In this document: piece after piece, positions 20,092 to 30,416 of the stretch
How the letters are laid out: each line of letters starts with the position of its first letter
Numbering within the stretch: position 1 is the first letter of the stretch
NCBI RefSeq assembly: GCF_025141175.1
Contig: NZ_CP081155.1
Location: forward strand, 468,001 to 532,000
Direction of reading: 5' to 3'
Length of the DNA stretch: 64,000 nt
DNA from: Jannaschia sp. M317
GTDB taxonomy: Bacteria > Pseudomonadota > Alphaproteobacteria > Rhodobacterales > Rhodobacteraceae
Notes under the pieces: model-generated
The model's database searches: none
What the model saw: the letters and a program-made list of their open reading frames with translations, nothing else
Told to the model about the DNA's origin: nothing
Translations under genes and position numbers: made by a program

Positions 20092-21423
20092 CTAAGACGC
20101 GCCGTCGTCCAACGTCTTTTCGTCCAGCACGCGTACCTCGCGCTGTGGGAAGGGGATCGAGATGTCGTTTTCCTGAAACGCATCCCACAAAGCCAGATAG
20201 ACATTGCCCCGGATGTTGGTCAGCCCACCGGTCGGATCGGAAATCCAGAACCGCAGGATGTAATCCACCGACGAATCGCCAAAGCCCACGATGTGGCACA
20301 CCGGCGGCTTGATCTTCAGCACCCGATCGGTCCCCGCCGCGGCCCCGATGGCGATCTTGCGGACCAGATGCGGATCGTCACCATAGGCCGTGCCGAAAAA
20401 GATATCGAGCCGCACAAAGCTGTTGGAATGGGACCAGTTCACAACCTGCCCGGTGATCAGATCCTCGTTCGGAATCAGGTATTCCTTGCCGTCGCGCGTC
20501 GTGATCGAGACATAGCGCGCGGTCAGCGTGGTGACCCAACCGAACGTCTCGCCCAGCGAAATCACGTCGCCGGGTTTGATCGACTTGTCGAGCAGGATGA
20601 TCACGCCGGACACCAGATTCGACACCACCTTCTGCAGGCCGAACCCCAGCCCCACGCCGATGGCACCCGACAGAACGGCCAGGCCTGTCAGATCGAAACC
20701 CACGGTTTTGAGCCCGATGAAGAAGGCACCGGTATACAGAACGATCTGGATCACCTTGACGACCAGAACCCGCATCGACGGGCTGATGTCTTCGTTCCGT
20801 GAAATCCGGGCCGAGGTCGTCGCCGACACGAACCGCGCGCCAGTGAACAGGACGCCGATCACGATAAACGCGGTGATGACCCCCAACAGGGAAATCCGGG
20901 CCTCGCCCAGTTGCAGCGACAACGCGTCCAGCCCCTGCTGGACCTCGTCCAGCAGACCCAGGTAGAACAGCGTCACCCAGATCCACAGGCCCCAGTTGAC
21001 GATCTTGCGCAGGAACGGATTGCGCACCAGGCGCGCGACAAAGCTGACCGCCATCCAGGCGGTGCCGATGGTCGCGGCGAGACCTACGTAATAGCTCCAG
21101 GATGGGAACCGGAAGATCTGCTGCATCGCCCCGAAGGCCGCCCAGGCCAGCGCCGCAAAGATGATCAGACCCAGACGATTGCGCAGGATGACCAGCGCCC
21201 GAAGCTGCCATTTTGGCCGACCGGTCTGACTGCGCATCCAGGCCGTCATCCGATCCGCCGCCCAACGCTTCAAAAGCCAGGTCATGACGACCAGCGCCAG
21301 CACGATACCCACCTGCCACAGCGCACGTGGCCGCAGCAGGCCGGTCAGAAACGTCTGGGCCTGCGTCCAGAGCACGACAAGCTCTTCTCGCATGGCGAGG
21401 GTTTCGAGGATGGTCTCTTCCAT
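20092..21423 (-). CDS. Mechanosensitive ion channel family protein (MscS-like)
   Basis: 443 residues: roughly five transmembrane helices, the pore-lining region and the beta domain characteristic of MscS (GAIGVGLGFGLQKVVSNLVSGVIILLDKSIKPGDVI, then GWVTTLTARYVSITTRDGKEYLIPNEDL). It releases osmolytes on hypo-osmotic shock by sensing membrane tension. Length is between the small E. coli MscS and the large MscK. The start at 21423 is the first ATG; a strong ribosome site was not evident. It diverges from leuC over 238 bp. Confidence 0.92.
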   Translation of the reverse strand: MEETILETLAMREELVVLWTQAQTFLTGLLRPRALWQVGIVLALVVMTWLLKRWAADRMTAWMRSQTGRPKWQLRALVILRNRLGLIIFAALAWAAFGAMQQIFRFPSWSYYVGLAATIGTAWMAVSFVARLVRNPFLRKIVNWGLWIWVTLFYLGLLDEVQQGLDALSLQLGEARISLLGVITAFIVIGVLFTGARFVSATTSARISRNEDISPSMRVLVVKVIQIVLYTGAFFIGLKTVGFDLTGLAVLSGAIGVGLGFGLQKVVSNLVSGVIILLDKSIKPGDVISLGETFGWVTTLTARYVSITTRDGKEYLIPNEDLITGQVVNWSHSNSFVRLDIFFGTAYGDDPHLVRKIAIGAAAGTDRVLKIKPPVCHIVGFGDSSVDYILRFWISDPTGGLTNIRGNVYLALWDAFQENDISIPFPQREVRVLDEKTLDDGAS

Positions 21424-21661
21424 ATGCCTCTATGGGCCGGTTTGACGGCGCGGGGCAACGGGGACGACACGCCATGCAGGCCAAGCCTTGCGGGTTGCAT
21501 CCGGGCCGCGTATCCCCTCGGCCATGAAACGCGTGCACGACCTCAGCGATCATGCCTTCCTGCCCTGGCGGTTCTTCGGGCGCGCCCATGGGGCGACGGC
21601 GCGGGGCTGACCGCTCCCCGTTCGCCCTTCCTGACAGACACCCCTCCGCGAGGATTCGCAC

Positions 21662-23068
<1,407 letters not shown>

Positions 23069-23091
23069 GCGCCAACCTCTCTTGGAACGAC

Positions 23092-23120
23092 AAAGGGCGG
23101 CCCCTCGGGACCGCCCTTTT
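23092..23120 (+). terminator. Intrinsic terminator of leuC
   Basis: AAAGGGCGG...CCGCCCTTTT forms a 9-bp stem closed by a further CCC/GGG pair with one bulged A, then a T tract. It lies 23 bases beyond the leuC stop. Read on the other strand the A/T run also gives a possible terminator for the opposing gene. Confidence 0.85.
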
Positions 23121-23137
23121 GCTTTGCGTGGGCGCGA

Positions 23138-24286
23138 TCAGTTCGCGGCGACGACAATCGGGCGCAGCAAGCTGCCGAGCAGGACAAAGTCACCCACTGC
23201 ATCGCAAGCAGGCATCGTCATCGACAGCTCCTGCGTGTCGGAGCCCGCGCCCGGCCCGGTCTGGATCGTGCCGCCATGGACGGTCTGATCGCAGTTCGCG
23301 ACAGTCACGGGCGCTTCGATGCTGATCTCGGCCTCCAGGCCCTGCGGCACGGTGTAGACGAGCGCCATATACGCGTTGTCCAACCCGTCGTCGCCCAGGG
23401 ACGTCAGAAAGCCGCCGTTGCCCGACAGGGCATGTGCAATCGTGCGGGGTGTCTCGGGCGAGACGTGACCGGGGTCGCCATAGGTGCCGCCCCCCTCGAA
23501 GGCATGAAGCTCCAGCCCGGCCATACCCTGCCAATGCAGGATCGCGCGGTGATACATGGCGAAATCGACGGCCTCGGTCTGGACCGTGACCGGATCGCGA
23601 TCGGTCACCAGGACGGACACGGCAGGCATAGCCGACAGCGCGGGCAATTCGACCGTGGTCTTTCCATCGGGCCCCAGGGCCACGGCGATCTGCAGGTCGG
23701 ATTGCAACACATCCACCCGCGCCCCACCGTCGCACGGAGCAGAGATGTCGATCGCCACGGTGGCAGCGGCCAACGGCATCGCCTGGACGGAGACCTTGCA
23801 CGGCCCCTCGCCCGCGACCGCCTGCGTGTCCCGCAAGCCAGACAGCTTGCGGATCGGCGCGGGGGCAAGTTCGGCATCGGGCATGGCATCGGACGGCATC
23901 GCGGGCAGAACATCGTCCGTGATCCGCACCTCGGCCACATCCATACGGACAGCGGCGGTAGCGGGCGCATCCACCAGACCCATGGTTGTCTGTGCAACGC
24001 TGGCAGACAGCTGCGCGTTGGCCGCATCGGTCACATTGGTCAAGCTGGAGGCGACGTCCTGCGTGCTGACGGAGCCGAGCAGTTTCAGGCCCAGGAACGC
24101 CCCGCCGATCACCAGCGCGACAAGCGCCCCACGGCGTCGCGCGGCAGGCGTGCGATACTTGGCCGGGATGCGCGACCGGGCCATGGCCAGGCGCATACGG
24201 CCACGTTCGATACCATCCTGCGCACGCTGTTTCAGCGCGTCGATGGGGGTGGCCTTGGGGCCGCTCTGGTCTTGGTCACTCATCAT
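23138..24286 (-). CDS. Uncharacterised membrane-anchored protein beside secA
   Basis: 382 residues. The N-terminus is basic and cytoplasmic (about 1-52), followed by a single membrane helix (residues 53-71, GALVALVIGGAFLGLKLLG) and a large periplasmic part with repeated Gly/Ala beta-like segments and five cysteines (for example GEGPCKVSVQA, ISAPCDGGA, VANCDQTVHGG). Similar Rhodobacteraceae proteins have been labelled 'translocase', probably because they neighbour secA; I see no translocase feature. The start is the ATG at 24286 preceded by GAGGAC. The gene runs in the same direction as secA, after it. Confidence 0.7.
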   Translation of the reverse strand: MMSDQDQSGPKATPIDALKQRAQDGIERGRMRLAMARSRIPAKYRTPAARRRGALVALVIGGAFLGLKLLGSVSTQDVASSLTNVTDAANAQLSASVAQTTMGLVDAPATAAVRMDVAEVRITDDVLPAMPSDAMPDAELAPAPIRKLSGLRDTQAVAGEGPCKVSVQAMPLAAATVAIDISAPCDGGARVDVLQSDLQIAVALGPDGKTTVELPALSAMPAVSVLVTDRDPVTVQTEAVDFAMYHRAILHWQGMAGLELHAFEGGGTYGDPGHVSPETPRTIAHALSGNGGFLTSLGDDGLDNAYMALVYTVPQGLEAEISIEAPVTVANCDQTVHGGTIQTGPGAGSDTQELSMTMPACDAVGDFVLLGSLLRPIVVAAN

Positions 24287-24391
24287 CACCGTCCTCACGA
24301 AACACGTCGTTTCCGGAACCATGCCAATTAATTCGGGCGATTCTGGGGTGCGGTTCCGCCAAGATACGGGTGATTTGGTGTAGATTGCGTT

Positions 24392-24424
24392 ACGCCCCGG
24401 ACCGATCTGTTCGGTCCGGGGCGT
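24392..24424. repeat. Perfect 14-bp hairpin after secA
   Basis: ACGCCCCGGACCGA, a five-base loop, then TCGGTCCGGGGCGT: an uninterrupted 14-bp stem, 36 bases beyond the secA stop. There is no strong T tract on the secA strand, so it may stabilise the mRNA 3' end or terminate weakly rather than act as a classical terminator. Confidence 0.55.
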
Positions 24425-24459
24425 CTATTTACCGACGATTTGGGACGGTTCGGGGACGA

Positions 24460-27165
24460 TCAATAGGCCCCGTGGCAATGCTTGAACTTCTTGCCGGATC
24501 CACAGGGACAGGTGTCGTTGCGACCCGGGTTGCCCCATGTGGTCGGATCATCCTCGACGAAACCTTCTGCCGGTGCGCCCTGCGCCGGGGCGGGTTCTGC
24601 TGCGGCCGGAACCGGTTGGGCCGCAGCGGCGGCGGCGCGTTGCTGGGCGACCATCTGCTCCAGCATGGCCTTCCGCTCCTCCTCCGAGAGGGGGCGGATC
24701 TGCGCCAGCTTCTTGGTCACCTCGGACCGCAGGCTGTCCAGCATGCTTTCGAACAGCTGAAAGCCCTCGGTCTTGTATTCGTTCAGCGGGTCGCGCTGCG
24801 CATAGCCACGGAAGCCCACGACCGAGCGCAGGTGTTCCAGTGTCAGCAGATGCTCGCGCCACTTGGCGTCGATGGTCTGCAGCAGGACCTGCTTTTCGAT
24901 CTGGCGCATCTGCTCGTCGCCGAAGGCCTCGGCCTTTTCAGCCATCAGCTTGTCGGTCGCCTCATAGAGCCGTTCGCGCACCACGTCCTGATCGACGCCG
25001 TCCTCTTCGGCCCAGGCGATGATCGGCTCGTCCAGACCCAGAACCTCGATGCAGGCGGCATAAAGCCCCTCGGCGTTCCACTGGTCGGCATAGCTGCGCG
25101 GGGGCAGGAACTGATCGACAAGATCGTCGACGACCTGATGGCGCATATCCTGGGCAATCTCGCCGATTTCCTCGGCGTCCATGATCTCCAGCCGTTGTTC
25201 GAACACGGCCTTGCGCTGATCGTTCATGACGTCATCGAACTTGAGCAGCTGTTTGCGCACGTCGAAGTTGCGGCCCTCGACCTTGGCCTGGGCGCGTTCC
25301 AGCGACTTGTTCACCCAAGGATGGATGATCGCCTCGCCTTCCTTCATGCCCAGCGTGCTCAGCACCTTTTCCAGACGCTCGGACCCAAAGATTCGCATCA
25401 GATCGTCTTCCAGCGACAGGAAGAAGACCGACCGCCCCGGATCGCCCTGACGGCCTGACCGGCCGCGCAACTGATTGTCGATGCGGCGGCTTTCGTGGCG
25501 CTCGGTGGCCAGAACGAACAAGCCGCCAGCGTCCAGAACCTTTTTCTTGTCGGCGGCGACCTCCGCTTCGATCCGGGTGCGGACCTCTTCGGGGTCGGCC
25601 TCGGGCGTTTCGGCAAGGGCCTGCAACACCCGCATCTCGACGTTGCCGCCCAGTTGGATGTCGGTGCCGCGACCGGCCATGTTGGTGGCGATGGTCACCG
25701 CGCCGGGCTTGCCCGCATCGGCGATGATCTGGGCCTCCTGCTCGTGCAGGCGGGCGTTCAGGACATTGTGCGCGACGCCTTCCTTGTTCAGCATCTGGCT
25801 CAGCATCTCGGACTTTTCGATCGAAGTCGTGCCGACCAGAACCGGCTGCCCCTTGGCGTGGGCCTCCTTTATCTCGCCCACCACGGCCGCGTATTTTTCA
25901 AGGGCCGTGCGATAGACCTGATCGTGCTCATCCTCGCGGGCGACGGGGCGGTTGGTCGGAACCTCGACCACGCCCAACCCATAGATGGAGCCGAACTCCT
26001 CCGCCTCGGTGGCCGCCGTGCCGGTCATGCCCGACAACTTGCCATAGAGGCGGAAATAATTCTGGAACGTGACCGAAGCCAGCGTCACGTTCTCTGGTTT
26101 GATCGACACGCCTTCCTTGGCCTCGATCGCCTGATGCAACCCGTCGGACAGACGACGTCCGGGCATCATCCGGCCCGAGAATTCGTCGATCAGAACGACC
26201 TCGTCGTCGCGCACGATGTAATTCTGGTCCTTGGCAAACAACTTGTGCGCCCGCAGCCCCTGATTGACGTGGTGCACGATGGTCGTCGACTCGGGATCAT
26301 AGAGCGACTGATCGTCAGGCAGGATGCCCGCAATGTGCAGCCGTTGCTCCAGGAATTCGTTGCCCTCGTCGGTAAAGGTCACCGACTTGGCCTTTTCGTC
26401 CAGGGTGAAATGGTCGTCCGTGATCTCGGGGATCAGGCGGTCGATGGTGTTATACAACTCCGAGCGGTCCTGCGAGGGACCCGAGATGATCAGCGGCGTG
26501 CGCGCCTCGTCGATCAGGATCGAATCGACCTCATCCACGATCGCGTAGTTGTGACCGCGCTGCATCATGTCCTTTTTCGACGACCGCATGTTGTCGCGCA
26601 GATAGTCGAATCCCAACTCGTTATTGGTCGCATAGGTGATGTCGGCGGCATAGGCGGCGCGCTTTTCCTCGTCGTCCTGCTGCGGGACGACGACGCCGGT
26701 GGTCAGGCCCAGCGCGGCATAGACCTTGCCCATCCATTCCGCATCGCGGCGCGCCAGGTAATCGTTGACGGTGACGATATGCACGCCCTTGCCCGACAGG
26801 GCGTTCAGATAGGCCGGGAAGGTGGCGACCAGGGTCTTGCCCTCGCCGGTCTTCATCTCGGCGATGTTGCCTTCGTGCAGAAAGATCCCGCCCAGCAGCT
26901 GCGTATCGAACGCCCGCAGGCCCAGCGCGCGACGCGCGGCCTCGCGGCAGTTGGCAAAGGCCTCCGGCAGCAGGGCGTCCAGGCTTTCGCCGGACATGGC
27001 GCGTTTCGCCAGCGCCTCGGTCCGGTCCTTGATGCCGTCGTCCGAGAGCGCCGTGAACTCTGCCTCCAGCGCGTTGATCTTTTCGACGGTCTTGAGCGTC
27101 GATTTCACTTTGCGGTCATTCGGCGTTCCGAAGACCTTCTTGGCGATACCACCGAGTCCGAGCAT
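24460..27165 (-). CDS. secA: Preprotein translocase ATPase SecA
   Basis: 901 residues, the motor that drives preproteins through SecYEG. The Walker A MKTGEGKT, the DEAD-box DEVD ([21 protein letters not shown]) and the downstream helicase motifs ([21 protein letters not shown]) are intact. A C-terminal zinc-binding tail ([14 protein letters not shown]) that contacts SecB and lipid closes the protein. The start at 27165 ([10 protein letters not shown]) agrees with other SecA N-termini; the frame upstream is rejected. It is divergent from the PPIase gene with a short control region. Confidence 0.98.
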   Translation of the reverse strand: MLGLGGIAKKVFGTPNDRKVKSTLKTVEKINALEAEFTALSDDGIKDRTEALAKRAMSGESLDALLPEAFANCREAARRALGLRAFDTQLLGGIFLHEGNIAEMKTGEGKTLVATFPAYLNALSGKGVHIVTVNDYLARRDAEWMGKVYAALGLTTGVVVPQQDDEEKRAAYAADITYATNNELGFDYLRDNMRSSKKDMMQRGHNYAIVDEVDSILIDEARTPLIISGPSQDRSELYNTIDRLIPEITDDHFTLDEKAKSVTFTDEGNEFLEQRLHIAGILPDDQSLYDPESTTIVHHVNQGLRAHKLFAKDQNYIVRDDEVVLIDEFSGRMMPGRRLSDGLHQAIEAKEGVSIKPENVTLASVTFQNYFRLYGKLSGMTGTAATEAEEFGSIYGLGVVEVPTNRPVAREDEHDQVYRTALEKYAAVVGEIKEAHAKGQPVLVGTTSIEKSEMLSQMLNKEGVAHNVLNARLHEQEAQIIADAGKPGAVTIATNMAGRGTDIQLGGNVEMRVLQALAETPEADPEEVRTRIEAEVAADKKKVLDAGGLFVLATERHESRRIDNQLRGRSGRQGDPGRSVFFLSLEDDLMRIFGSERLEKVLSTLGMKEGEAIIHPWVNKSLERAQAKVEGRNFDVRKQLLKFDDVMNDQRKAVFEQRLEIMDAEEIGEIAQDMRHQVVDDLVDQFLPPRSYADQWNAEGLYAACIEVLGLDEPIIAWAEEDGVDQDVVRERLYEATDKLMAEKAEAFGDEQMRQIEKQVLLQTIDAKWREHLLTLEHLRSVVGFRGYAQRDPLNEYKTEGFQLFESMLDSLRSEVTKKLAQIRPLSEEERKAMLEQMVAQQRAAAAAAQPVPAAAEPAPAQGAPAEGFVEDDPTTWGNPGRNDTCPCGSGKKFKHCHGAY

Positions 27166-27362
27166 GTGCGTCCCTGTCCTCGCGCCCTTGCCGTGCGTCC
27201 CGGTGCCCCATATCACTCCGGGGAAGAACGCGGCGGCCCCGTTCGGGGGCGCGGTGAAAATTTGCCTCTAGCGCACTTAAGTCCGGCCCCTGAGGGTGTC
27301 AACGAAGGCCCCGGCGGACAACGTGGAATGAACGGCACCTGATGCCGGAAAGGACCGACTTG

Positions 27363-28193
27363 ATGAAACGACTTCTGACCGGCGCCGCGATGGCCCTCGT
27401 GTTGGCTGCCCCTGCCGGGGCGCAGGATGCCTCGACAGTGCTGGCCATTGTGAACGGGACCGACATCACCCTGGGCAACCTGATCGCCATGCGCGAACGC
27501 CTGCCCGCCCAATACCAGCAGCTGCCGGACCAAACGCTCTATGATGGCATGCTGGAGCAGTTGATCCAGCAGCAGGTCCTGGCCGACGCCGCCCGCGCCG
27601 ACCTGACGCGTGCCGACGAAATCGGGCTGGAAAATGAAACCCGGGCCTTCCTGGCCGGACGCATCATCGACCGCGCTGCCGGGCAGGAAATCTCTGATGA
27701 TGCCCTGCAAGCCGCCTACGAGGCGGAGTTCGGCGGAGCCGACCCCGAAACCGAATACAACGCCAGCCACATCCTGGTCGAAACCGAGGAAGAGGCGCAG
27801 GCCCTGGTCACGCAGCTGACCGAGGGAGCCGATTTCGCGGAACTGGCGCGGGACAAATCGACCGGTCCGTCCGGCCCCAATGGCGGCCAGCTTGGCTGGT
27901 TCGGCGAAGGCATGATGGTGCCGGAGTTCGAGACCGCCGTGAAGGACCTCAATTCGGGCGATGTGTCCGACCCCGTGCAGACGCAATTCGGCTGGCACGT
28001 GATCAAGCTGAACGAGACCCGGCAAAAAGACGCGCCGCCCCTGGATCAGGTCCGCGACGGCCTGGTCCAGGCGTTGCAGACGGCCGCCGTCGACGCGGAA
28101 GTCGACCGGCTGACCACCGAAGCCACGATCGAGCGGTCCGAAATCAAGCCGGACGCCGCGCTGATCCGCAACACTGATCTTCTGTCGGAGTAG
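27363..28193 (+). CDS. Periplasmic parvulin-type peptidylprolyl isomerase
   Basis: 276 residues. A signal peptide (about 20, ending GAQ) is followed by a helical SurA/PrsA-like N-domain (about 25-130) and a parvulin domain (about 130-235; ASHILVETEEEAQ, GPSGPNGGQLGWFGEGMMVPEFE, FGWHVIKL). It would assist folding of exported proteins, which suits its position divergent from secA. The start at 27363 has AAAGGA eight bases upstream. argJ begins four bases after its stop. Confidence 0.92.
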   Translation: MKRLLTGAAMALVLAAPAGAQDASTVLAIVNGTDITLGNLIAMRERLPAQYQQLPDQTLYDGMLEQLIQQQVLADAARADLTRADEIGLENETRAFLAGRIIDRAAGQEISDDALQAAYEAEFGGADPETEYNASHILVETEEEAQALVTQLTEGADFAELARDKSTGPSGPNGGQLGWFGEGMMVPEFETAVKDLNSGDVSDPVQTQFGWHVIKLNETRQKDAPPLDQVRDGLVQALQTAAVDAEVDRLTTEATIERSEIKPDAALIRNTDLLSE

Positions 28194-28197
28194 GGGC

Positions 28198-29613
28198 ATG
28201 GGCAAGGACGGGAAGAAGAAAGCCAAGGACGCGCCGAAGTCGGACAAGGCAGCCAAGAAAAAGGCCGCCAAAAGCGCTACAACGACGCCCCCATCCGACA
28301 AGGAGAAACCCAAGGTGAAAAAGGCCGACCTGTTGGCCCGCATCGCCGAGCTGGAGGCGCAGCTGACGGCCCCCAAGGGCCCGCTGGTATCGCCCCTTGC
28401 CCCCGACTTCCCTGACTTGCCCACAATCGACGGTGTCCGCTTTGCCACGGCGCAGGCGGGCATCAAATACAAGGGCCGGACCGATCTGATGCTGGCCGAT
28501 CTGGCCCCCGGCACCGCCATCGCCGGCGTCTTTACCCGGTCGGCGACGCGGTCCGGTGCGGTGCTTGATTGCCAAGCCAAGTTGAAAGCGCCCCGTACGT
28601 CCGGCGGCTGGGCGATCCTGGTCAACTCCGGCAACGCCAATGCCTTTACCGGCACCGCCGGGATGGAGGCCGTGGCCGCCGTCAGCCACGGTGTCAGCCA
28701 GGCGCTCGGCTTGCCGCCGGGGCGTGTCCTGACGGCCTCGACCGGCGTGATTGGCCAACCCCTTCCGCACGCCCGCATCACCGAAGCGCTGGACGGCCTG
28801 TCCAACACGCTCAGCCCGGACGGCATGGCCACGGCGGCCCGCGCCATCATGACGACGGACACCTTCCCCAAAGGCAGCACGCGGACCGTCGATCTGGACG
28901 GAACGACCGTGACCATTGCAGGTATCGCCAAGGGATCCGGCATGATCGCGCCGGACATGGCGACGATGCTGTCCTACGTCTTTACCGACGCCAAGGTATC
29001 GGACCGGGCCTTGCAGACCATGCTGTCGGACCTGACGAAATCGACCTTCAACGCGATTACCGTCGACAGCGATACCTCGACCTCCGACTCGCTTGTGGTC
29101 GCCGCCACCGGCAAGGCGGGGAATGCCGAAATCACATCGGCACGCACCCGCAGCGGCCGCGCCTTCAAGGAGGCCCTGGCAGAGGTGCTCAAGGATCTGG
29201 CCATCCAGATTGCGATGGACGGCGAAGGGGCGACCAAACTGGTCGAGGTGCAGGTCACCGGTGCCGCCAACGCATTGGACGCCCGCCGCGTCGCCTCGGC
29301 CATCGCGAATTCGCCGCTGGTCAAGACGGCCATCGCCGGTGAAGATCCGAACTGGGGCCGCGTGGTCATGGCTGTCGGCAAATCGGGCGCCCGCGCGGAC
29401 CGCGACAAGCTGCGGATCTCCTTCGGGGATATTCTGGTCGCCGAAAACGGTCAGATCGCAGAAAGCTACACCGAAGCCGCCGGCGCCGCCTACATGACCC
29501 GCGACCGGATCCTGCTGTCGGTCGATCTGGGCCTGGGCACTGCGACGGACACGATGTGGACCTGCGACATGACCTATCGCTACATCGAGATCAACGCAGA
29601 CTACCGGTCCTGA
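28198..29613 (+). CDS. argJ: Bifunctional glutamate N-acetyltransferase/ornithine acetyltransferase with Lys-rich extension
   Basis: ArgJ recycles the acetyl group from acetyl-ornithine to glutamate in arginine synthesis. The Thr nucleophile that becomes the N-terminus of the beta chain is Thr256 in KGSGMIAPDMATML. From about residue 58 (VSPLAPDFPDLP) the sequence is ordinary ArgJ. The first roughly 55 residues form a lysine/alanine-rich, probably disordered and partly coiled stretch not found in the usual family. The ATG at 28198 has GGAG upstream, but a GTG at 28315 also has AAGGAG nine bases upstream and would give a nearly standard ArgJ. It is translationally close to the PPIase gene. Confidence 0.93.
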   Translation: MGKDGKKKAKDAPKSDKAAKKKAAKSATTTPPSDKEKPKVKKADLLARIAELEAQLTAPKGPLVSPLAPDFPDLPTIDGVRFATAQAGIKYKGRTDLMLADLAPGTAIAGVFTRSATRSGAVLDCQAKLKAPRTSGGWAILVNSGNANAFTGTAGMEAVAAVSHGVSQALGLPPGRVLTASTGVIGQPLPHARITEALDGLSNTLSPDGMATAARAIMTTDTFPKGSTRTVDLDGTTVTIAGIAKGSGMIAPDMATMLSYVFTDAKVSDRALQTMLSDLTKSTFNAITVDSDTSTSDSLVVAATGKAGNAEITSARTRSGRAFKEALAEVLKDLAIQIAMDGEGATKLVEVQVTGAANALDARRVASAIANSPLVKTAIAGEDPNWGRVVMAVGKSGARADRDKLRISFGDILVAENGQIAESYTEAAGAAYMTRDRILLSVDLGLGTATDTMWTCDMTYRYIEINADYRS

Positions 29614-29617
29614 TGCG

Positions 29618-30022
29618 ATGACCAAACCTGTTGTTCTGGTATCTGCCGTGGCCCTGGTGGATGCGGACGGTCGCGTTCTGCTGGCCCAACGCCCCGAGGG
29701 AAAATCCATGGCCGGTCTCTGGGAATTTCCCGGCGGCAAGGTCGAACCCGGCGAGACGCCCGAGCAGGCACTCATCCGGGAGTTGCACGAGGAATTGGGG
29801 ATCGAGACCTGGGAAAGCTGTCTCGCCCCCCTCACCTTCGCGTCGCACAGCTACGATTCGTTCCATCTGCTCATGCCGCTCTTTGTCTGTCGCAAGTGGG
29901 GCGGCCAGGTGACGTCGCGCGAAAATCAGGCATTCGCATGGGTTCGCACAAATGATTTGCGGTCCTATCCGATGCCCGCCGCAGACTTGCCATTAATTCC
30001 ACATTTGAGGGACTGGTTGTAA
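29618..30022 (+). CDS. mutT: (Deoxy)nucleoside triphosphate pyrophosphohydrolase, MutT-like
   Basis: 134-residue Nudix protein. The box G-GKVEPG-E...REL-HEE-LGI (starting near residue 38) is complete, and the layout (VALVDADGRVLLAQRPEGKSMAGLWEFPGG) is that of MutT, which removes 8-oxo-dGTP from the nucleotide pool. It follows argJ by four bases and is likely in its operon; the small symbol is by family resemblance. The C-terminus is short, as in MutT rather than MutY-fused forms. Confidence 0.85.
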   Translation: MTKPVVLVSAVALVDADGRVLLAQRPEGKSMAGLWEFPGGKVEPGETPEQALIRELHEELGIETWESCLAPLTFASHSYDSFHLLMPLFVCRKWGGQVTSRENQAFAWVRTNDLRSYPMPAADLPLIPHLRDWL

Positions 30023-30058
30023 CTTTCTAACAACTGTTTCCTGATCGCAAAAATTTGT

Positions 30059-30076
30059 GTCACTTAGAGGGGTGAC
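30059..30076. promoter_or_regulatory. Inverted repeat, first operator-like copy before the 41-residue gene
   Basis: GTCAC-N8-GTGAC, preceded by a T: half-sites TGTCAC / GTGAC. Its centre is 31 bp from that of the second copy at 30089-30108, about three helical turns. It lies in an AT-rich stretch between mutT and the 41-residue ORF, in which no terminator for mutT is visible. Confidence 0.45.
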
Positions 30077-30088
30077 GCGGGCCGAAAA

Positions 30089-30108
30089 TGTCATATTTAT
30101 GAATGACA
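30089..30108. promoter_or_regulatory. Inverted repeat, second operator-like copy before the 41-residue gene
   Basis: TGTCAT-N8-ATGACA is a perfect 6-bp dyad. It has the same half-sites and the same eight-base spacer as the first copy and sits on or just beside a TATTTAT region that could be a -10 element. A dimeric regulator binding both on one face of the helix is possible; the regulator is not known. Confidence 0.5.
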
Positions 30109-30121
30109 CTCACAGCCAGTC

Positions 30122-30126
30122 GGAGG
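30122..30126 (+). promoter_or_regulatory. Strong ribosome binding site of the 41-residue gene
   Basis: GGAGG with seven bases to the ATG at 30134. It is one of the best-spaced sites in the window and is the main reason for accepting such a short reading frame as a gene. Confidence 0.7.
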
Positions 30127-30133
30127 AAACTGG

Positions 30134-30259
30134 ATGCTACGTACGGTCACTATCGGGAACCACCTCTCTATTCAGGGTGTGTTCGTCCAACTTCTGAAAA
30201 ACGGTCTGATGCAGGTTCGCGTCGGCGATCGGACCGTAACAGGTCGGCCCATCGGATAA
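30134..30259 (+). CDS. Small protein of 41 residues, family not assigned
   Basis: The product begins MLRTVTIGNHLSIQG and ends TVTGRPIG. It alternates hydrophobic and polar residues (beta-strand-like: VTIG, VFVQLL, MQVRVGDRTVTG), with no membrane helix or signal. I recall similar 40-45-residue ORFs near the same place in related genomes, but cannot verify it. It has its own control region (two inverted repeats, strong ribosome site) and a terminator after it, so it appears to be an independent transcription unit between mutT and hemH. Function unknown. Confidence 0.65.
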   Translation: MLRTVTIGNHLSIQGVFVQLLKNGLMQVRVGDRTVTGRPIG

Positions 30260-30383
30260 GGTTGCCTGACGGCCAACGGAAATAAGTGTGCACAACTTTG
30301 GCGGGTATCGGAACACTCACACGAACCGACCAGCCAGCATTTCCCAAGGTCCGCAACCAAGCCGAATGATCCAGTCTGTGACG

Positions 30384-30416
30384 AGCGCCACCTTTTCAGG
30401 TGGCGCTTGGTCTTTT
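30384..30416 (+). terminator. Intrinsic terminator after the 41-residue gene
   Basis: AGCGCCACC-TTTTCA-GGTGGCGCT: a perfect 9-bp stem with a six-base loop followed by TGGTCTTTT. It lies about 125 bases after the stop of the 41-residue ORF and directly beyond the hemH stop on the other strand, so it ends the plus-strand unit and may also serve hemH less efficiently. Confidence 0.8.

Noticed and set aside
21524..21610. 28-codon frame upstream of leuC, considered as a leucine leader peptide
   Set aside because: It has only two leucine codons, no ribosome site and no terminator/antiterminator pair between it and leuC.
30089..30108. Second dyad before the 41-residue gene as a PpsR/CrtJ site
   Set aside because: The TGT...ACA arms are separated by 14 bases, whereas the known consensus uses 12, and nothing else here indicates photosynthesis control.
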